Shown: positions 55,486-64,000 of the stretch, piece by piece | Layout of the letters: each line of letters opens with the position of its first letter | How positions within the stretch are numbered: the stretch's first letter is position 1 | From: Chryseobacterium sp. T16E-39 | Lineage (GTDB): Bacteria > Bacteroidota > Bacteroidia > Flavobacteriales > Weeksellaceae | Reading direction: 5' to 3' | Assembly (NCBI RefSeq): GCF_002216065.1 | Contig: NZ_CP022282.1 | Span: 3,658,001-3,722,000, forward strand | Length of the DNA stretch: 64,000 nt | Notes under the pieces: model-generated | What the model saw: only the letters and a program-made list of their open reading frames with translations | What the model was told of the DNA's origin: nothing | The model's database searches: none | Position numbers and translations under genes: made by a program

Positions 55486-57246
55486 ATGAAGATGCAGAAG
55501 TACTTTTTTATGATCCTTATTGTACTGGGATTTGGTTTGAATGCTCAACAGAAAACATTTTGTAACCCGATTAATATAGACTACGGATATACCCCGTTTG
55601 AGTCTTTCTCCAAGCAAGGGAAACACAGGGCTACGGCAGATCCTGTTATCGTTAATTTTAAAAATAAGCTGTTTCTCTTTTCTACCAATCAGGAGGGCTA
55701 TTGGTATAGTGATGATATGCTTGATTGGAAATTTGTGAAAAGAAAGTTTCTTAGAGATAATAAATATATTCATGATCTTAATGCGCCCGCAGTTTGGGCA
55801 ATGAAAGATACTTTGTACGTTTTTGGGTCGACCTGGGAGCAGGATTTCCCCATATGGAAAAGTACAAATCCTACCAAAGACGATTGGAAGATCGCAGTAG
55901 ACACTTTAAAAGTCGGAGCCTGGGATCCTGCTTTTCATTATGATGAGGATAAAAACAAACTGTATTTATATTGGGGATCCAGTAATGAATGGCCTCTGTT
56001 AGGAACAGAAGTGAAAGTAAAGACCTTACAGTCTGAAGGTTTTGTAAAACCAATACTAAGATTGAAGCCTGAAGATCATGGCTGGGAGCGTTTTGGAGAA
56101 TATAATGACAATGTTTTTCTGCAGCCTTTTGTTGAAGGAGCCTGGATGACAAAACACAACAACAAATATTATATGCAGTACGGAGCTCCGGCTACTGAAT
56201 TTAGTGGTTATTCAGATGGAGTTTATGTCAGTAAAAACCCTCTTGAAGGGTTCGAATATCAACAGCATAATCCATTCTCCTATAAACCGGGTGGTTTCGC
56301 AAGAGGTGCCGGACATGGGGCCACCTTTGAAGACAATTACAAAAACTGGTGGCACATTTCCACGATTTTTATTTCGACAAAAAACAATTTTGAAAGGAGA
56401 TTAGGGATCTGGCCTGCAGGGTTTGACAAAGATGATGTCATGTATTGCAACACATCCTATGGTGATTATCCCACTTATCTTCCACAATATGCTCAGGGAA
56501 AAGATTTCTCAAAAGGCCTTTTCACAGGCTGGATGCTATTGAATTATAATAAGCCCGTTCAGGTTTCCTCTACTTTAGGAGGTTATCATTCCAATTATGC
56601 GGTAGATGAGGATATTAAAACGTATTGGAGTGCTAAAACCGGAAATTCCGGTGAATGGTTCCAGACAGACCTCGGAGAGCTCTCCACTATTAATGCCATT
56701 CAGATTAATTATGCAGATCAGGATGTAGAATTTCTCGGGAAGACTTTAGGGAAAATGCATCAGTATAAAATCTATGGTTCAAATGATGGTAAAAAATGGA
56801 ACGTTATTGTTGATAAGAGTAAAAATATCAAAGACGTTCCTCACGATTATGTAGAGCTGGAACAACCTGTAAAAGCGAGATTCCTAAAAATGGAAAACCT
56901 TAAAATGCCTACAGGGAAATTTGCACTGAGTGGATTTAGGGTGTTTGGGAAAGGAGGGGGAGATAAACCTTCACAGGTTCAGAATTTTGTTCCTCTGCGT
57001 GCGGATGCAAAGAAATATGGGGAAAGAAGAAGCATATGGATGAAGTGGCAACAGAATCAGGATGCAGATGGTTATGTCATATACTGGGGGAAATCTCCGG
57101 ATAAATTATATGGAAGTATTATGGTATATGGCAAGAATGAATACTTTTTCACTGGCGCAGACAGAACCGATACTTATTATTTCCAAATTGAAGCTTTTAA
57201 TGCCAACGGGATTTCTGAACGAACGGAAATTATGAAATCAGAATAA
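55486..57246 (+). CDS. Secreted GH43-type glycosidase with discoidin (F5/8 C) and Fn3-like domains, 586 aa
   Basis: Five-bladed propeller glycosidase. Signal peptide (YFFMILIVLGFGLNAQ), then the GH43 domain (about 25-340) with the candidate base Asp52 in RATADPVIV, WYSDDMLDWKFV, HDLNAPAVWAMKDTLYVFGS and WDPAFHYDEDKNKLYLYWG. A discoidin-like carbohydrate-binding domain (about 355-470: DEDIKTYWSAKTGNSGEWFQ, YKIYGSNDGKKWNVIV) and a fibronectin-III-like end (about 485-580: DADGYVIYWGKSPDKLYGS) follow. Likely acts on arabinose-, xylose- or galactose-containing glycans. 24 nt upstream of a serine hydrolase gene, probably an operon. Confidence 0.88.
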   Translation: MKMQKYFFMILIVLGFGLNAQQKTFCNPINIDYGYTPFESFSKQGKHRATADPVIVNFKNKLFLFSTNQEGYWYSDDMLDWKFVKRKFLRDNKYIHDLNAPAVWAMKDTLYVFGSTWEQDFPIWKSTNPTKDDWKIAVDTLKVGAWDPAFHYDEDKNKLYLYWGSSNEWPLLGTEVKVKTLQSEGFVKPILRLKPEDHGWERFGEYNDNVFLQPFVEGAWMTKHNNKYYMQYGAPATEFSGYSDGVYVSKNPLEGFEYQQHNPFSYKPGGFARGAGHGATFEDNYKNWWHISTIFISTKNNFERRLGIWPAGFDKDDVMYCNTSYGDYPTYLPQYAQGKDFSKGLFTGWMLLNYNKPVQVSSTLGGYHSNYAVDEDIKTYWSAKTGNSGEWFQTDLGELSTINAIQINYADQDVEFLGKTLGKMHQYKIYGSNDGKKWNVIVDKSKNIKDVPHDYVELEQPVKARFLKMENLKMPTGKFALSGFRVFGKGGGDKPSQVQNFVPLRADAKKYGERRSIWMKWQQNQDADGYVIYWGKSPDKLYGSIMVYGKNEYFFTGADRTDTYYFQIEAFNANGISERTEIMKSE

Positions 57247-57270
57247 AAACTAAACTAAAATCATAAAACC

Positions 57271-58482
57271 ATGAAAAAACTCAATTTTTTACCGATCTTA
57301 TTATTCCTGCTCACTGTTTGGAGCTGCAAGAGTAGTGAGGTTGAAGAGTATCAGACTGACCTTGATACGGCAGTAAGAAAAATTCACGCTGATCTTGAGA
57401 AGGAATTGAATACTGACGTTCCTTCATTAAGTGTTTATATTGTTTCCCCAAAAGGAACCTATTTCAGTACAGTTACTGGAAATAATGGAGCTCTTGTCAC
57501 TAAGAAAACCTATTTCCGTTTTGCAAGCAATACCAAGAACTTTACATCAACAGCAATTTTGAAAATGATGCAGGATGGATGGCTTCAGCTTGATGATAAA
57601 ATTACAGCCAATATTCCCGGGACAAATGTTCCCTATGTCCCCAATTCTTCAGACTGGAATTTTCCCAATAAAAATCAGATTACAATTCGGGAACTTTTGC
57701 AACATAATGCCGGGGTTTATGATGTGACAAATGATGCTTCTCAATACAATGTGAATGGTGAGACCTATACGGACTATATGCTTGCGAACTTTCCGGATCA
57801 TCAGTTTTCTACTGGTGAGTATGTGAAAATTCTTACAGAGCATAATCTTACTTATGGACTACCGAATACGGTATATCATTATTCAAATACAGGATTTTCC
57901 ATTTTAGGAGAAATAATTGCACGGGTGTACTCACAGAAATCAAATGGATCTAAAACATATGGAAACTACATGTACGACAAAATTGTAGGACCTTCTTCAA
58001 TGATGCCATTAGATATTAAGTTTCCAGAATTAGCGTCAGACAAAAACCTGCCGATCCCTTATGTTAAAGGTTTGATTAAATATGCAGATCATAATGAGAT
58101 AACCGATCAAAAAAATGCAAGTGCCCATGTAGCGGAAGGAAATGGGGTAGGTACGATGGTTATGCTCTCTGACTATATAAGAAGTATAATGAAAGGGCAG
58201 AATGTTCTTAATGCTTCAAGTGTGGAGCAAATGAAGACAAGTAAGGGACCGGCTACAACTTCCGGTTATGGTCTGGGCTGTTCTTATGTACCTGGAGTCG
58301 GATATGGGCATAATGGTGCCACCGAGGGCTATCTTTCAACAATGCTTTACGATCCGGAAACGGATGTTTCAGTAGTCGTTCTCCTTCCTTTTTGGGATTT
58401 AAGAAATATGGACAACTTTACAAAATGTCTTTCTACTTTGAACACAACGGCTCTGGAAGCCAAAAAAGCATTGAAATATTAG
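57271..58482 (+). CDS. Lipoprotein serine hydrolase of the beta-lactamase/D-peptidase (class C) family, 403 aa
   Basis: Lipobox in LLFLLTVWSC (Cys19). The Pfam 'Beta-lactamase' fold is shown by the nucleophile motif SNTK (Ser86-Lys89), the YSN triad member (Tyr204), and HNG (His347) in place of KTG. Such enzymes are often D-aminopeptidases, esterases or transacylases rather than antibiotic-resistance enzymes. Its place behind a GH43 glycosidase suggests de-acylation of a substrate, but this is inference. Followed by a bidirectional terminator shared with the convergent esterase. Confidence 0.88.
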   Translation: MKKLNFLPILLFLLTVWSCKSSEVEEYQTDLDTAVRKIHADLEKELNTDVPSLSVYIVSPKGTYFSTVTGNNGALVTKKTYFRFASNTKNFTSTAILKMMQDGWLQLDDKITANIPGTNVPYVPNSSDWNFPNKNQITIRELLQHNAGVYDVTNDASQYNVNGETYTDYMLANFPDHQFSTGEYVKILTEHNLTYGLPNTVYHYSNTGFSILGEIIARVYSQKSNGSKTYGNYMYDKIVGPSSMMPLDIKFPELASDKNLPIPYVKGLIKYADHNEITDQKNASAHVAEGNGVGTMVMLSDYIRSIMKGQNVLNASSVEQMKTSKGPATTSGYGLGCSYVPGVGYGHNGATEGYLSTMLYDPETDVSVVVLLPFWDLRNMDNFTKCLSTLNTTALEAKKALKY

Positions 58483-58507
58483 TGAAATTTTTAATAAAAA
58501 ACTTAAA

Positions 58508-58545
58508 ATAAAACGCTTTGATCTGATCAAAGCGTTTTATTTTTA
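58508..58545. terminator. Bidirectional terminator between serine hydrolase and esterase genes
   Basis: Perfect 15-bp stem ATAAAACGCTTTGAT (58508-58522) / ATCAAAGCGTTTTAT (58526-58540) with a 3-nt loop. The right arm covers the last codons and stop of the minus-strand esterase gene. Confidence 0.9.
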
Positions 58546-59390
58546 TCAAGATCCTTTATAAACTGATCCACTTTATTAATAAGGAAGGAGCTATTGTTCT
58601 CTTTGTCCCAATCGAGGTGCCCACCATTAAATTCATAGGACTCATGGAGAATATGGTTTTTATTTAAGATAGAATCTAAAATTACTTTTTGGGATAGTGG
58701 GATCACTTGATCATTTTTGCCATAATAAGAAAGGGTGGGAGCTGAGGTTGTACGAATCCAGTTAACAGGGCTCGAAAATTCGGTCATTGAAACATTTGAT
58801 AAAATAGTTTTTGGATCTATCAGATGTTTTTCAACGAAAGGGTAATCAAAATACTTTTTAAAGCCAGAATCTGATAAATCAGAAGGTCCTACAATATTGA
58901 TGACTGCTTTTACTTTTTTATCCCTGTCAAAATGATAGGCATATAGCATTGATAAATGTCCCCCGGCACTATTTCCTAGCAGGAAAAACCGGGGTTTGTA
59001 TTTTAATGTTTTTTCTAAATAGTGAATGACGTTATTGATATCTTCAGTCTGATTGGGAATCCCGAAGCGTGATGTTGATGCCAGTCTGTAATTGATGTTT
59101 GCAAAAACAGCTTTTGGGAATTTCTGCATCATGGATAAAGTAAAAAAAGTTAATTGAGATTTGTTTCCACTCCGCCATCCGCCACCGTGTATCATTATAA
59201 ATACATCTGATTTTGAATTTAAAACTGCCGGAATATACAGATCCATTGTCTGTTCAGGATCATTGCCATATGAAATGTTTTCCTGGCTTTCAAAGTTGAT
59301 TTCTTTACCAAGATGTATCGTTTTTTTCTTACAGCAGATATTGAATAACAATAAACACAAACAGCTGAAAACAATAATTATTTTTTTCAT
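58527..59390 (-). CDS. Lipoprotein alpha/beta-hydrolase esterase, 287 aa
   Basis: Carboxylesterase-type (BD-FAE/HSL-like) hydrolase with a lipoprotein-like signal ending LLFNICC (Cys19 or 20). Oxyanion-hole HGGGWRSGNK (68-77), nucleophile Ser141 in GNSAGGHLS, Asp227 in YGKNDQVIP and His258 in NGGHLDW form a complete triad. Substrate unknown, though acetyl or feruloyl esters on glycans are typical for relatives. Convergent with the serine hydrolase. Its 3' end lies in the shared terminator. Confidence 0.87.
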   Translation of the reverse strand: MKKIIIVFSCLCLLLFNICCKKKTIHLGKEINFESQENISYGNDPEQTMDLYIPAVLNSKSDVFIMIHGGGWRSGNKSQLTFFTLSMMQKFPKAVFANINYRLASTSRFGIPNQTEDINNVIHYLEKTLKYKPRFFLLGNSAGGHLSMLYAYHFDRDKKVKAVINIVGPSDLSDSGFKKYFDYPFVEKHLIDPKTILSNVSMTEFSSPVNWIRTTSAPTLSYYGKNDQVIPLSQKVILDSILNKNHILHESYEFNGGHLDWDKENNSSFLINKVDQFIKDLDKNKTL

Positions 59391-59400
59391 ATGGTTTAAA

Positions 59401-59434
59401 GATAAAAAACTCGCTGAGTTCTCAGCGAGTTTAA
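59401..59434 (-). terminator. Terminator of the receptor gene 59468-61768
   Basis: Perfect 12-bp stem AAACTCGCTGAG (59407-59418) / CTCAGCGAGTTT (59421-59432) with a T-rich run on the minus strand. Confidence 0.85.
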
Positions 59435-59467
59435 TACAAAATAATTGATATGAAGAATGAATGTTTT

Positions 59468-61768
59468 TTATCTTGTTCTGCTTTTAATAGCGTCGGAAGC
59501 ACCTTCGATGTCCCTCATTTTTTTCACTTTTTGATTTCCAAAATTATAAGTGATACTTAGCGTCATGCTCCTTCTGTACTGGTCATTTCTGATGTAATTA
59601 TAATTTCCGTTTGGCTGATAATCCTCTATTTCTACAATATTGGTTCTTAGTACATCATTTACATTGAGGGCAAATGTCCAGTCGTTCCAGTTTTTCTTTA
59701 TACTTAAATCCAGACTCATTAGGTTTTTCAACATTCCTAGTTCGATTTGCTGTTTATCAACGAAGAAATAATTAACACCTAAAAACCAGGTTTTTTTCTT
59801 ATCCAAGCGGATGGTATTGTTACTGGTGATTACAATACTTGTTGATTTTACAGTATTAGTATACACCAATGGTTTTCCGTCTTTGTCTACAAATGTATCT
59901 CCGCTTGTAGGATCTCCGGCTAAAGAACCATTATTAATGTTGTGTTGAACTCCTGCATTAAAATTCAATGTTAGATATTGTTTAAAAAAGCTTTTCTGAA
60001 TTCCGACCATGGCAGACATTTCCTGTTTGTCTCCAAAGTTTGTTCTGATATATCGCAATACATTTTGAGTACCTATCTTACCATCAGCTGATTTTACAAA
60101 ACCCTGTAATGGAACCTGAGTGATCTGATCTTTAAAATAAGAATGATTTAATATCAGGAAATAAGAATTTTTATACATATAGGTCAATTCCTGGTTATAG
60201 GTAGAAGAGGCTTTTACGAAGGGATTGTTTTGTGTGTAATTAAATTCTGTGATATAATTTCTTACCGGATTCAATTCCCAGAAACTTGGTCTTCTCATTC
60301 TGCTTGAAAATGAATAGGAGATATTATTCTTATCATTGATAGCATAATTAAAGCTTAAATAGGGAAGGAAATTATTATAATCTCTTTCAATTCTCTGATA
60401 TTTTTGGCTTTCTATTGTATTTGTAGGGTTGTCTGCTGTCCCTAAACTATTGGTGATTTCATATCTTGCTCCTACTTTTCCCGAAAACTTATCTGAAAAT
60501 TTCTTTTCAAGAGTAAGATATGCTCCGTATATATTTTCATCATAAATGAAATGATTGAAATCTGGTTTGGGCTGTGGATTCTTAATGTCGTTATTATTTT
60601 CATCTACGAATTGATAAGTAAAGTTTTTAGTATCATTATTCGTTTTAGTTTTATTAAAATTTCCCCCTACAGAAATCGTAAAATCATTTTTGAATTTCTG
60701 GATATAGTCAACAGTTCCTGAAAAGTTATTGATGATCTGTGGTGTTTCCTGTGTGATAGTTTGTCCAGGTCTGGAATAACCTCGTGTCTTATCGGGTAAC
60801 ATCGTATTGTTTTGAGCAAACTGAAACCTTTTGTAGATAAGATATGCTGCATTGGCATTTAACTTACTACCCAGTGAATCTAATTTTATTTCATAATTTA
60901 AGTTGACTGAATTATTGTAGTTTCTTCCATCAGCTCTGTTTTTTGTCCATGTATGTGTTGTTTCGGTAACCCCTTTCTTATTGGGTTGTGTTAAGGTATT
61001 GAACAGGTCAATGATAGAATTATTACTCTTATTTGCCCAGGAATTCCATGACAGGGCTAAATTACTTTTTTCGGTTAATTGATAGTCAATATTCAGGTAA
61101 CCACCCAGATTTTTATTAGGATCATCGATGTCACCTACAGATTCATTCTTTAATTTATCCGTTCCGTTTCTTAAAATATAAGATTGTGGCTCTATGTTTT
61201 CACCGCCGTTCAGGTTAGCACTGATTCCTAATTTATCCTTTCTATAGTTGACTGAAAAACTGGCTGAGCTTGCATTATACTTATTTTGAGTGTTGGACAT
61301 TCTCATGTTTCCATTCAATCCATCGCTCATTTTTTTCTTTAAAACAATATTGATAATTCCATCGGAAGATTCTACCTGATATTCACTTCCTGGAACCGTA
61401 ATCACTTCAATTTTCTGAATATTTTCTGCAGGAGTGTTTTTTAGAAATTGTACAAGAGATTCAGCATCCATATTGGTTTTTCTACCATTGATATAGATAA
61501 GGGCATTATTCTTTCCTGCAATTTTCAATGTCTTATCATCCGTTGACGAAAGAAGAGGCGTTTGCTTCAAAATATCAAAAGTTGTATTTCCTTTGGCAAC
61601 AGGAGAAGCAGCAACGTCGTAGACAAAACGGTCACTTTGTTTTTTAAATACCTGTTTTGTTAAAGTAACTCCTTCTATACTTTTTGTCTTTACTGAATCT
61701 GATTTTTTTTCCTGAGCGGAAGCAAGTCCGGTGAAAAAGAGAGCTGCAATGAGTAGTGGCGTTTTCAT
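59468..61768 (-). CDS. TonB-linked outer-membrane beta-barrel protein (OMP_b-brl_3 type), 766 aa
   Basis: Signal peptide (MKTPLLIAALFFTGLASAQ), then a plug-like region (about 25-145: EGVTLTKQVFKKQSDRFVYD, FDILKQTPLLSSTDDKTLKI, ALIYINGRKTNMDAESL, NIQKIEVITVPGSEYQVESS) with the regulatory beta domain missing. The large barrel ends TLSITYNFGNQKVKKMRDIE. Close paralogue of the gene 68 nt upstream. Start at 61768, because the in-frame ATG at 61810 adds a non-signal extension. Function unknown. Confidence 0.87.
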   Translation of the reverse strand: MKTPLLIAALFFTGLASAQEKKSDSVKTKSIEGVTLTKQVFKKQSDRFVYDVAASPVAKGNTTFDILKQTPLLSSTDDKTLKIAGKNNALIYINGRKTNMDAESLVQFLKNTPAENIQKIEVITVPGSEYQVESSDGIINIVLKKKMSDGLNGNMRMSNTQNKYNASSASFSVNYRKDKLGISANLNGGENIEPQSYILRNGTDKLKNESVGDIDDPNKNLGGYLNIDYQLTEKSNLALSWNSWANKSNNSIIDLFNTLTQPNKKGVTETTHTWTKNRADGRNYNNSVNLNYEIKLDSLGSKLNANAAYLIYKRFQFAQNNTMLPDKTRGYSRPGQTITQETPQIINNFSGTVDYIQKFKNDFTISVGGNFNKTKTNNDTKNFTYQFVDENNNDIKNPQPKPDFNHFIYDENIYGAYLTLEKKFSDKFSGKVGARYEITNSLGTADNPTNTIESQKYQRIERDYNNFLPYLSFNYAINDKNNISYSFSSRMRRPSFWELNPVRNYITEFNYTQNNPFVKASSTYNQELTYMYKNSYFLILNHSYFKDQITQVPLQGFVKSADGKIGTQNVLRYIRTNFGDKQEMSAMVGIQKSFFKQYLTLNFNAGVQHNINNGSLAGDPTSGDTFVDKDGKPLVYTNTVKSTSIVITSNNTIRLDKKKTWFLGVNYFFVDKQQIELGMLKNLMSLDLSIKKNWNDWTFALNVNDVLRTNIVEIEDYQPNGNYNYIRNDQYRRSMTLSITYNFGNQKVKKMRDIEGASDAIKSRTR

Positions 61769-61836
61769 GAGTTTATTTTTAGGGGTGGGCGAGATTCTGA
61801 CTTGTGGCAACGCAGAATCTTAGAGAGTTTATTATA

Positions 61837-63999
61837 TTAAGTTCTTGATTTTACAGCATCATTAGCTGATTTCATTTCTCTGGCTTTTTTCAGTTTCTGA
61901 TTACCAAAATTGTAAGTAACACCTACACTGAAAATTCTTGGATACTCAAAATTGGTGACATTATTAAAACTTCCATCAGGCTGAATTCCTTTAATTCTGT
62001 TGAAGTTTTGATTGAATACATCGTATACTTCTACAAGAACTGTCCAGTCACCAATGATCTTTTTCACATTAAGGTCTAAGCTTTGTCTTGTTCCCAGTTC
62101 TCCGATTTCTATTTGGCTTTTTCCTCCGTAGAAATAATTAACCCCAAGGAACCAGTCTTTTTTAGAAGAAAGGCGAATAACATTGTTGAACTGTGCGGAG
62201 ATATTGAAGTTTTTTACATTGATAACATAAGGAGTAAGTACTTCTGTTTGACCTGGAACTGGTCTTGATGTCGGATCTTCAGACACCGTACCTGAATACA
62301 TAGCATAGGCTAAATTGACAGAATAATTGGTTGTCCAGATATCTTTAAACCAGGATTTGTTCATCCCGACAGTCAAACCAAGTTGCTTATTATTTCCATA
62401 ATTGGTTCTGATATATCTTAGGAATTTTGTAGTAACCATAACTGGATCTCCACTCGTATCAAGTATTACTTTCCCATTTTCATCTTTTTGTGGTTTTGTC
62501 ACAGTTCCCTGCAATGGAACCTGATTTGAAGCATCTTCTACATAGTTAAAGCTGAGGTTCGCATAGAATGCATTTTTATACATATAGCTGATCTCCTGAT
62601 TATAATATTTTGAAGCAAGAACAAACGGGTTATTTTGGGTATAATTATCAGGAGTGAAATATGTTCTCGAAGGATTCAATTCCCAGAATCTAGGTCTTCT
62701 GATTCTGCTTGAAAAAGTGTAGCTAATATTATTATCTGCGTTAATAGCGTAATTGAAATTAAGATATGGAAGGAGATTATTATAATTTCTATCAAACCCT
62801 GTTTTTCCTAGGATTTCACCAGTACTACGCGTCATCTCGTAACGTGTTCCTATTTTTCCTGATACTTTTTCGCTTAATTTTCTTTCATAAGTAAGATAAA
62901 GTCCCAGAATGTTTTCTTTATAAATGAAATGATTGGTCTGATCGAAATCGTTTACGAAGCTGTCACTTGCTTTTGTATAGACATCCTGTCTTGTATCGTT
63001 ATCGGTTTTAGTATTATTATAACTAATTCCCATTAACCATGAATTTCCTTTTTTCGTTTTTTTGATGTAATCAATGTTAGCCGCGTAATTGTTAATGATC
63101 TGTGGAACCCATTGTTTAAATGCTCCGTATTTATTATTGTCAGCATCATAAAAAGGGAATGTTTCATTAATGCTGTATTTATCTCTGTTGAACCATAGGT
63201 AAGAAATGTTAGATGTTAATTTACTACCCAATGAGTCTGTCTTGATCTCATAATTTAAATTAAAAGAATGGTTTCTTGTTTGTGCATCCTCATCATTTAC
63301 AGTTCTGTTTTTCAAAACTCCGTTTTGAATATTGGTGATATCTAAAATTGAATTAAAGCTTTTATTATACCTCATATTGTATGTGAAACCTAAACTTTGC
63401 TTTTTATTAATTTCATAATCGATATTAACGCTGCCTCCAAAATTTTTATTAGGATCGTCATTAAATCCAAATGATTCATTTTTGAAAGTGGAATTTCCGT
63501 TAGAAAGTCTGTATTTTTCTCTGTCTGTCCAGCTTCCGGTACTGATGTTTGTATTAACAGCAAGTTTGTCTTTTCTAAAGTTCAGGGATGCACTGGCAGA
63601 AGGATTATTGTAATAAGCTTGCTCGTTTTGCATTTTTAAAGTTCCGTTATACCCATTGTTTCTGCTTTTTTTCATTACAATGTTGATCACACCATCGTTT
63701 GATTCTACCTGGAATTCACTGCCTGGAACGGTAATCACCTCAATTTTCTGGATATCCTCCGAAGGAGTATTCTTAAGCATTTCAATTAATGCCTCAGCAT
63801 CCATATTGGATTTTTTATTGTTGATATAGATGACAACTTCAGATTTTCCCATGATTTTCAATGTTTTTCCATCAATACTGGAAATCATCGGAGTCTGTTT
63901 CAATAAGTTGAAAGTATTCGTCCCTTTTGCAATAGGAGAAGAGGCAACATCATAAATAAAACGGTCGCTCTGTTTTTTGAATACCTGTTTCTTTAAAGT
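61837..63999 (-). CDS. TonB-linked outer-membrane beta-barrel protein, paralogue of the next gene; 5' end outside window
   Basis: The frame remains open to the right edge (TLKKQVFKKQSDRFIYDVAS upstream of the internal Met at 63903), so the start lies beyond 64000 and about 720 residues are visible. Plug-like motifs VVIYINNKKSNMDAEALIEM and IQKIEVITVPGSEFQVESND are nearly the same as in the downstream paralogue. The barrel ends VGVTYNFGNQKLKKAREMKS. Tandem arrangement suggests duplication and divergence in the surface loops. Ligand unknown. Confidence 0.88.
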   Translation of the reverse strand, partial: TLKKQVFKKQSDRFIYDVASSPIAKGTNTFNLLKQTPMISSIDGKTLKIMGKSEVVIYINNKKSNMDAEALIEMLKNTPSEDIQKIEVITVPGSEFQVESNDGVINIVMKKSRNNGYNGTLKMQNEQAYYNNPSASASLNFRKDKLAVNTNISTGSWTDREKYRLSNGNSTFKNESFGFNDDPNKNFGGSVNIDYEINKKQSLGFTYNMRYNKSFNSILDITNIQNGVLKNRTVNDEDAQTRNHSFNLNYEIKTDSLGSKLTSNISYLWFNRDKYSINETFPFYDADNNKYGAFKQWVPQIINNYAANIDYIKKTKKGNSWLMGISYNNTKTDNDTRQDVYTKASDSFVNDFDQTNHFIYKENILGLYLTYERKLSEKVSGKIGTRYEMTRSTGEILGKTGFDRNYNNLLPYLNFNYAINADNNISYTFSSRIRRPRFWELNPSRTYFTPDNYTQNNPFVLASKYYNQEISYMYKNAFYANLSFNYVEDASNQVPLQGTVTKPQKDENGKVILDTSGDPVMVTTKFLRYIRTNYGNNKQLGLTVGMNKSWFKDIWTTNYSVNLAYAMYSGTVSEDPTSRPVPGQTEVLTPYVINVKNFNISAQFNNVIRLSSKKDWFLGVNYFYGGKSQIEIGELGTRQSLDLNVKKIIGDWTVLVEVYDVFNQNFNRIKGIQPDGSFNNVTNFEYPRIFSVGVTYNFGNQKLKKAREMKSANDAVKSRT

Positions 64000-64000
64000 G

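Overview
The window is AT-rich bacterial chromosome from a member of the Bacteroidota, most likely a Flavobacteriia/Weeksellaceae organism close to Chryseobacterium. The reasons are Bacteroidota promoters (TTTG/TTG, about 19 nt, TAnnTTTG), a GLPGLI-family protein, many TonB-linked OMP_b-brl_3 outer-membrane proteins, double-glycine-leader 'bacteriocin-like' peptides, and the r-protein gene order. No tRNA, rRNA, CRISPR array, IS element or prophage was recognised.

Layout. 1-3.1 kb: 3' part of a CusA/CzcA-type RND metal pump. 3.2-7.7 kb, minus strand: a GG-leader peptide, a DUF6624-type protein, a membrane protein, a YciI-like protein, pncB and a Dps ferritin. 8.2-11.5 kb: rpsL-rpsG-fusA-rpsJ with its own promoter and terminator. 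11.7-25.2 kb: an accessory block with a GLPGLI protein, a TonB receptor plus low-affinity iron permease, an unknown three-gene secreted/lipoprotein/TPR cluster on the minus strand, and a glycerol regulon (glpD-glpK-glpF plus an outer-membrane protein, divergent from a DeoR-type repressor). 25.4-39.2 kb: the large ribosomal operon rplC to rplQ, with secY, infA and rpoA, and including rpmD and rpmJ. 39.3-45.9 kb: a lipoprotein, a GH35 beta-galactosidase between two 31-nt direct repeats, and an uncharacterised two-component locus. 46.1-48.8 kb: eno and gltA. 49-52.7 kb: a membrane-bound AraC regulator, an outer-membrane receptor and a second GG-leader peptide. 53-55.4 kb: two pentein (guanidine-modifying) enzymes flanking a nonsense-mutated four-helix-bundle (23S IVS-type) gene. 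55.5-59.4 kb: GH43 enzyme, serine hydrolase and a convergent esterase. 59.5-64 kb: two tandem paralogous outer-membrane receptors, the second cut by the window edge.

How parts work together. The housekeeping genes (ribosome, SecY, RNA polymerase alpha, enolase, citrate synthase) form a backbone that is interrupted by accessory inserts. The str genes are separated from rplC by about 13.9 kb, and rplC has acquired or kept a strong promoter with a structured leader. The most promising uncharacterised system is at 41.9-45.9 kb. A NarL-type response regulator, an unknown 251-aa protein, a seven-helix membrane protein and a kinase lacking its own sensor form one operon. A second operon (small membrane protein, 68-aa protein, lipoprotein) follows. 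Both operons are preceded by the same palindrome (two 8-nt half-sites, 4-nt spacer) at exactly the same distance from a matching degenerate -7 element, which suggests a self-contained regulon.
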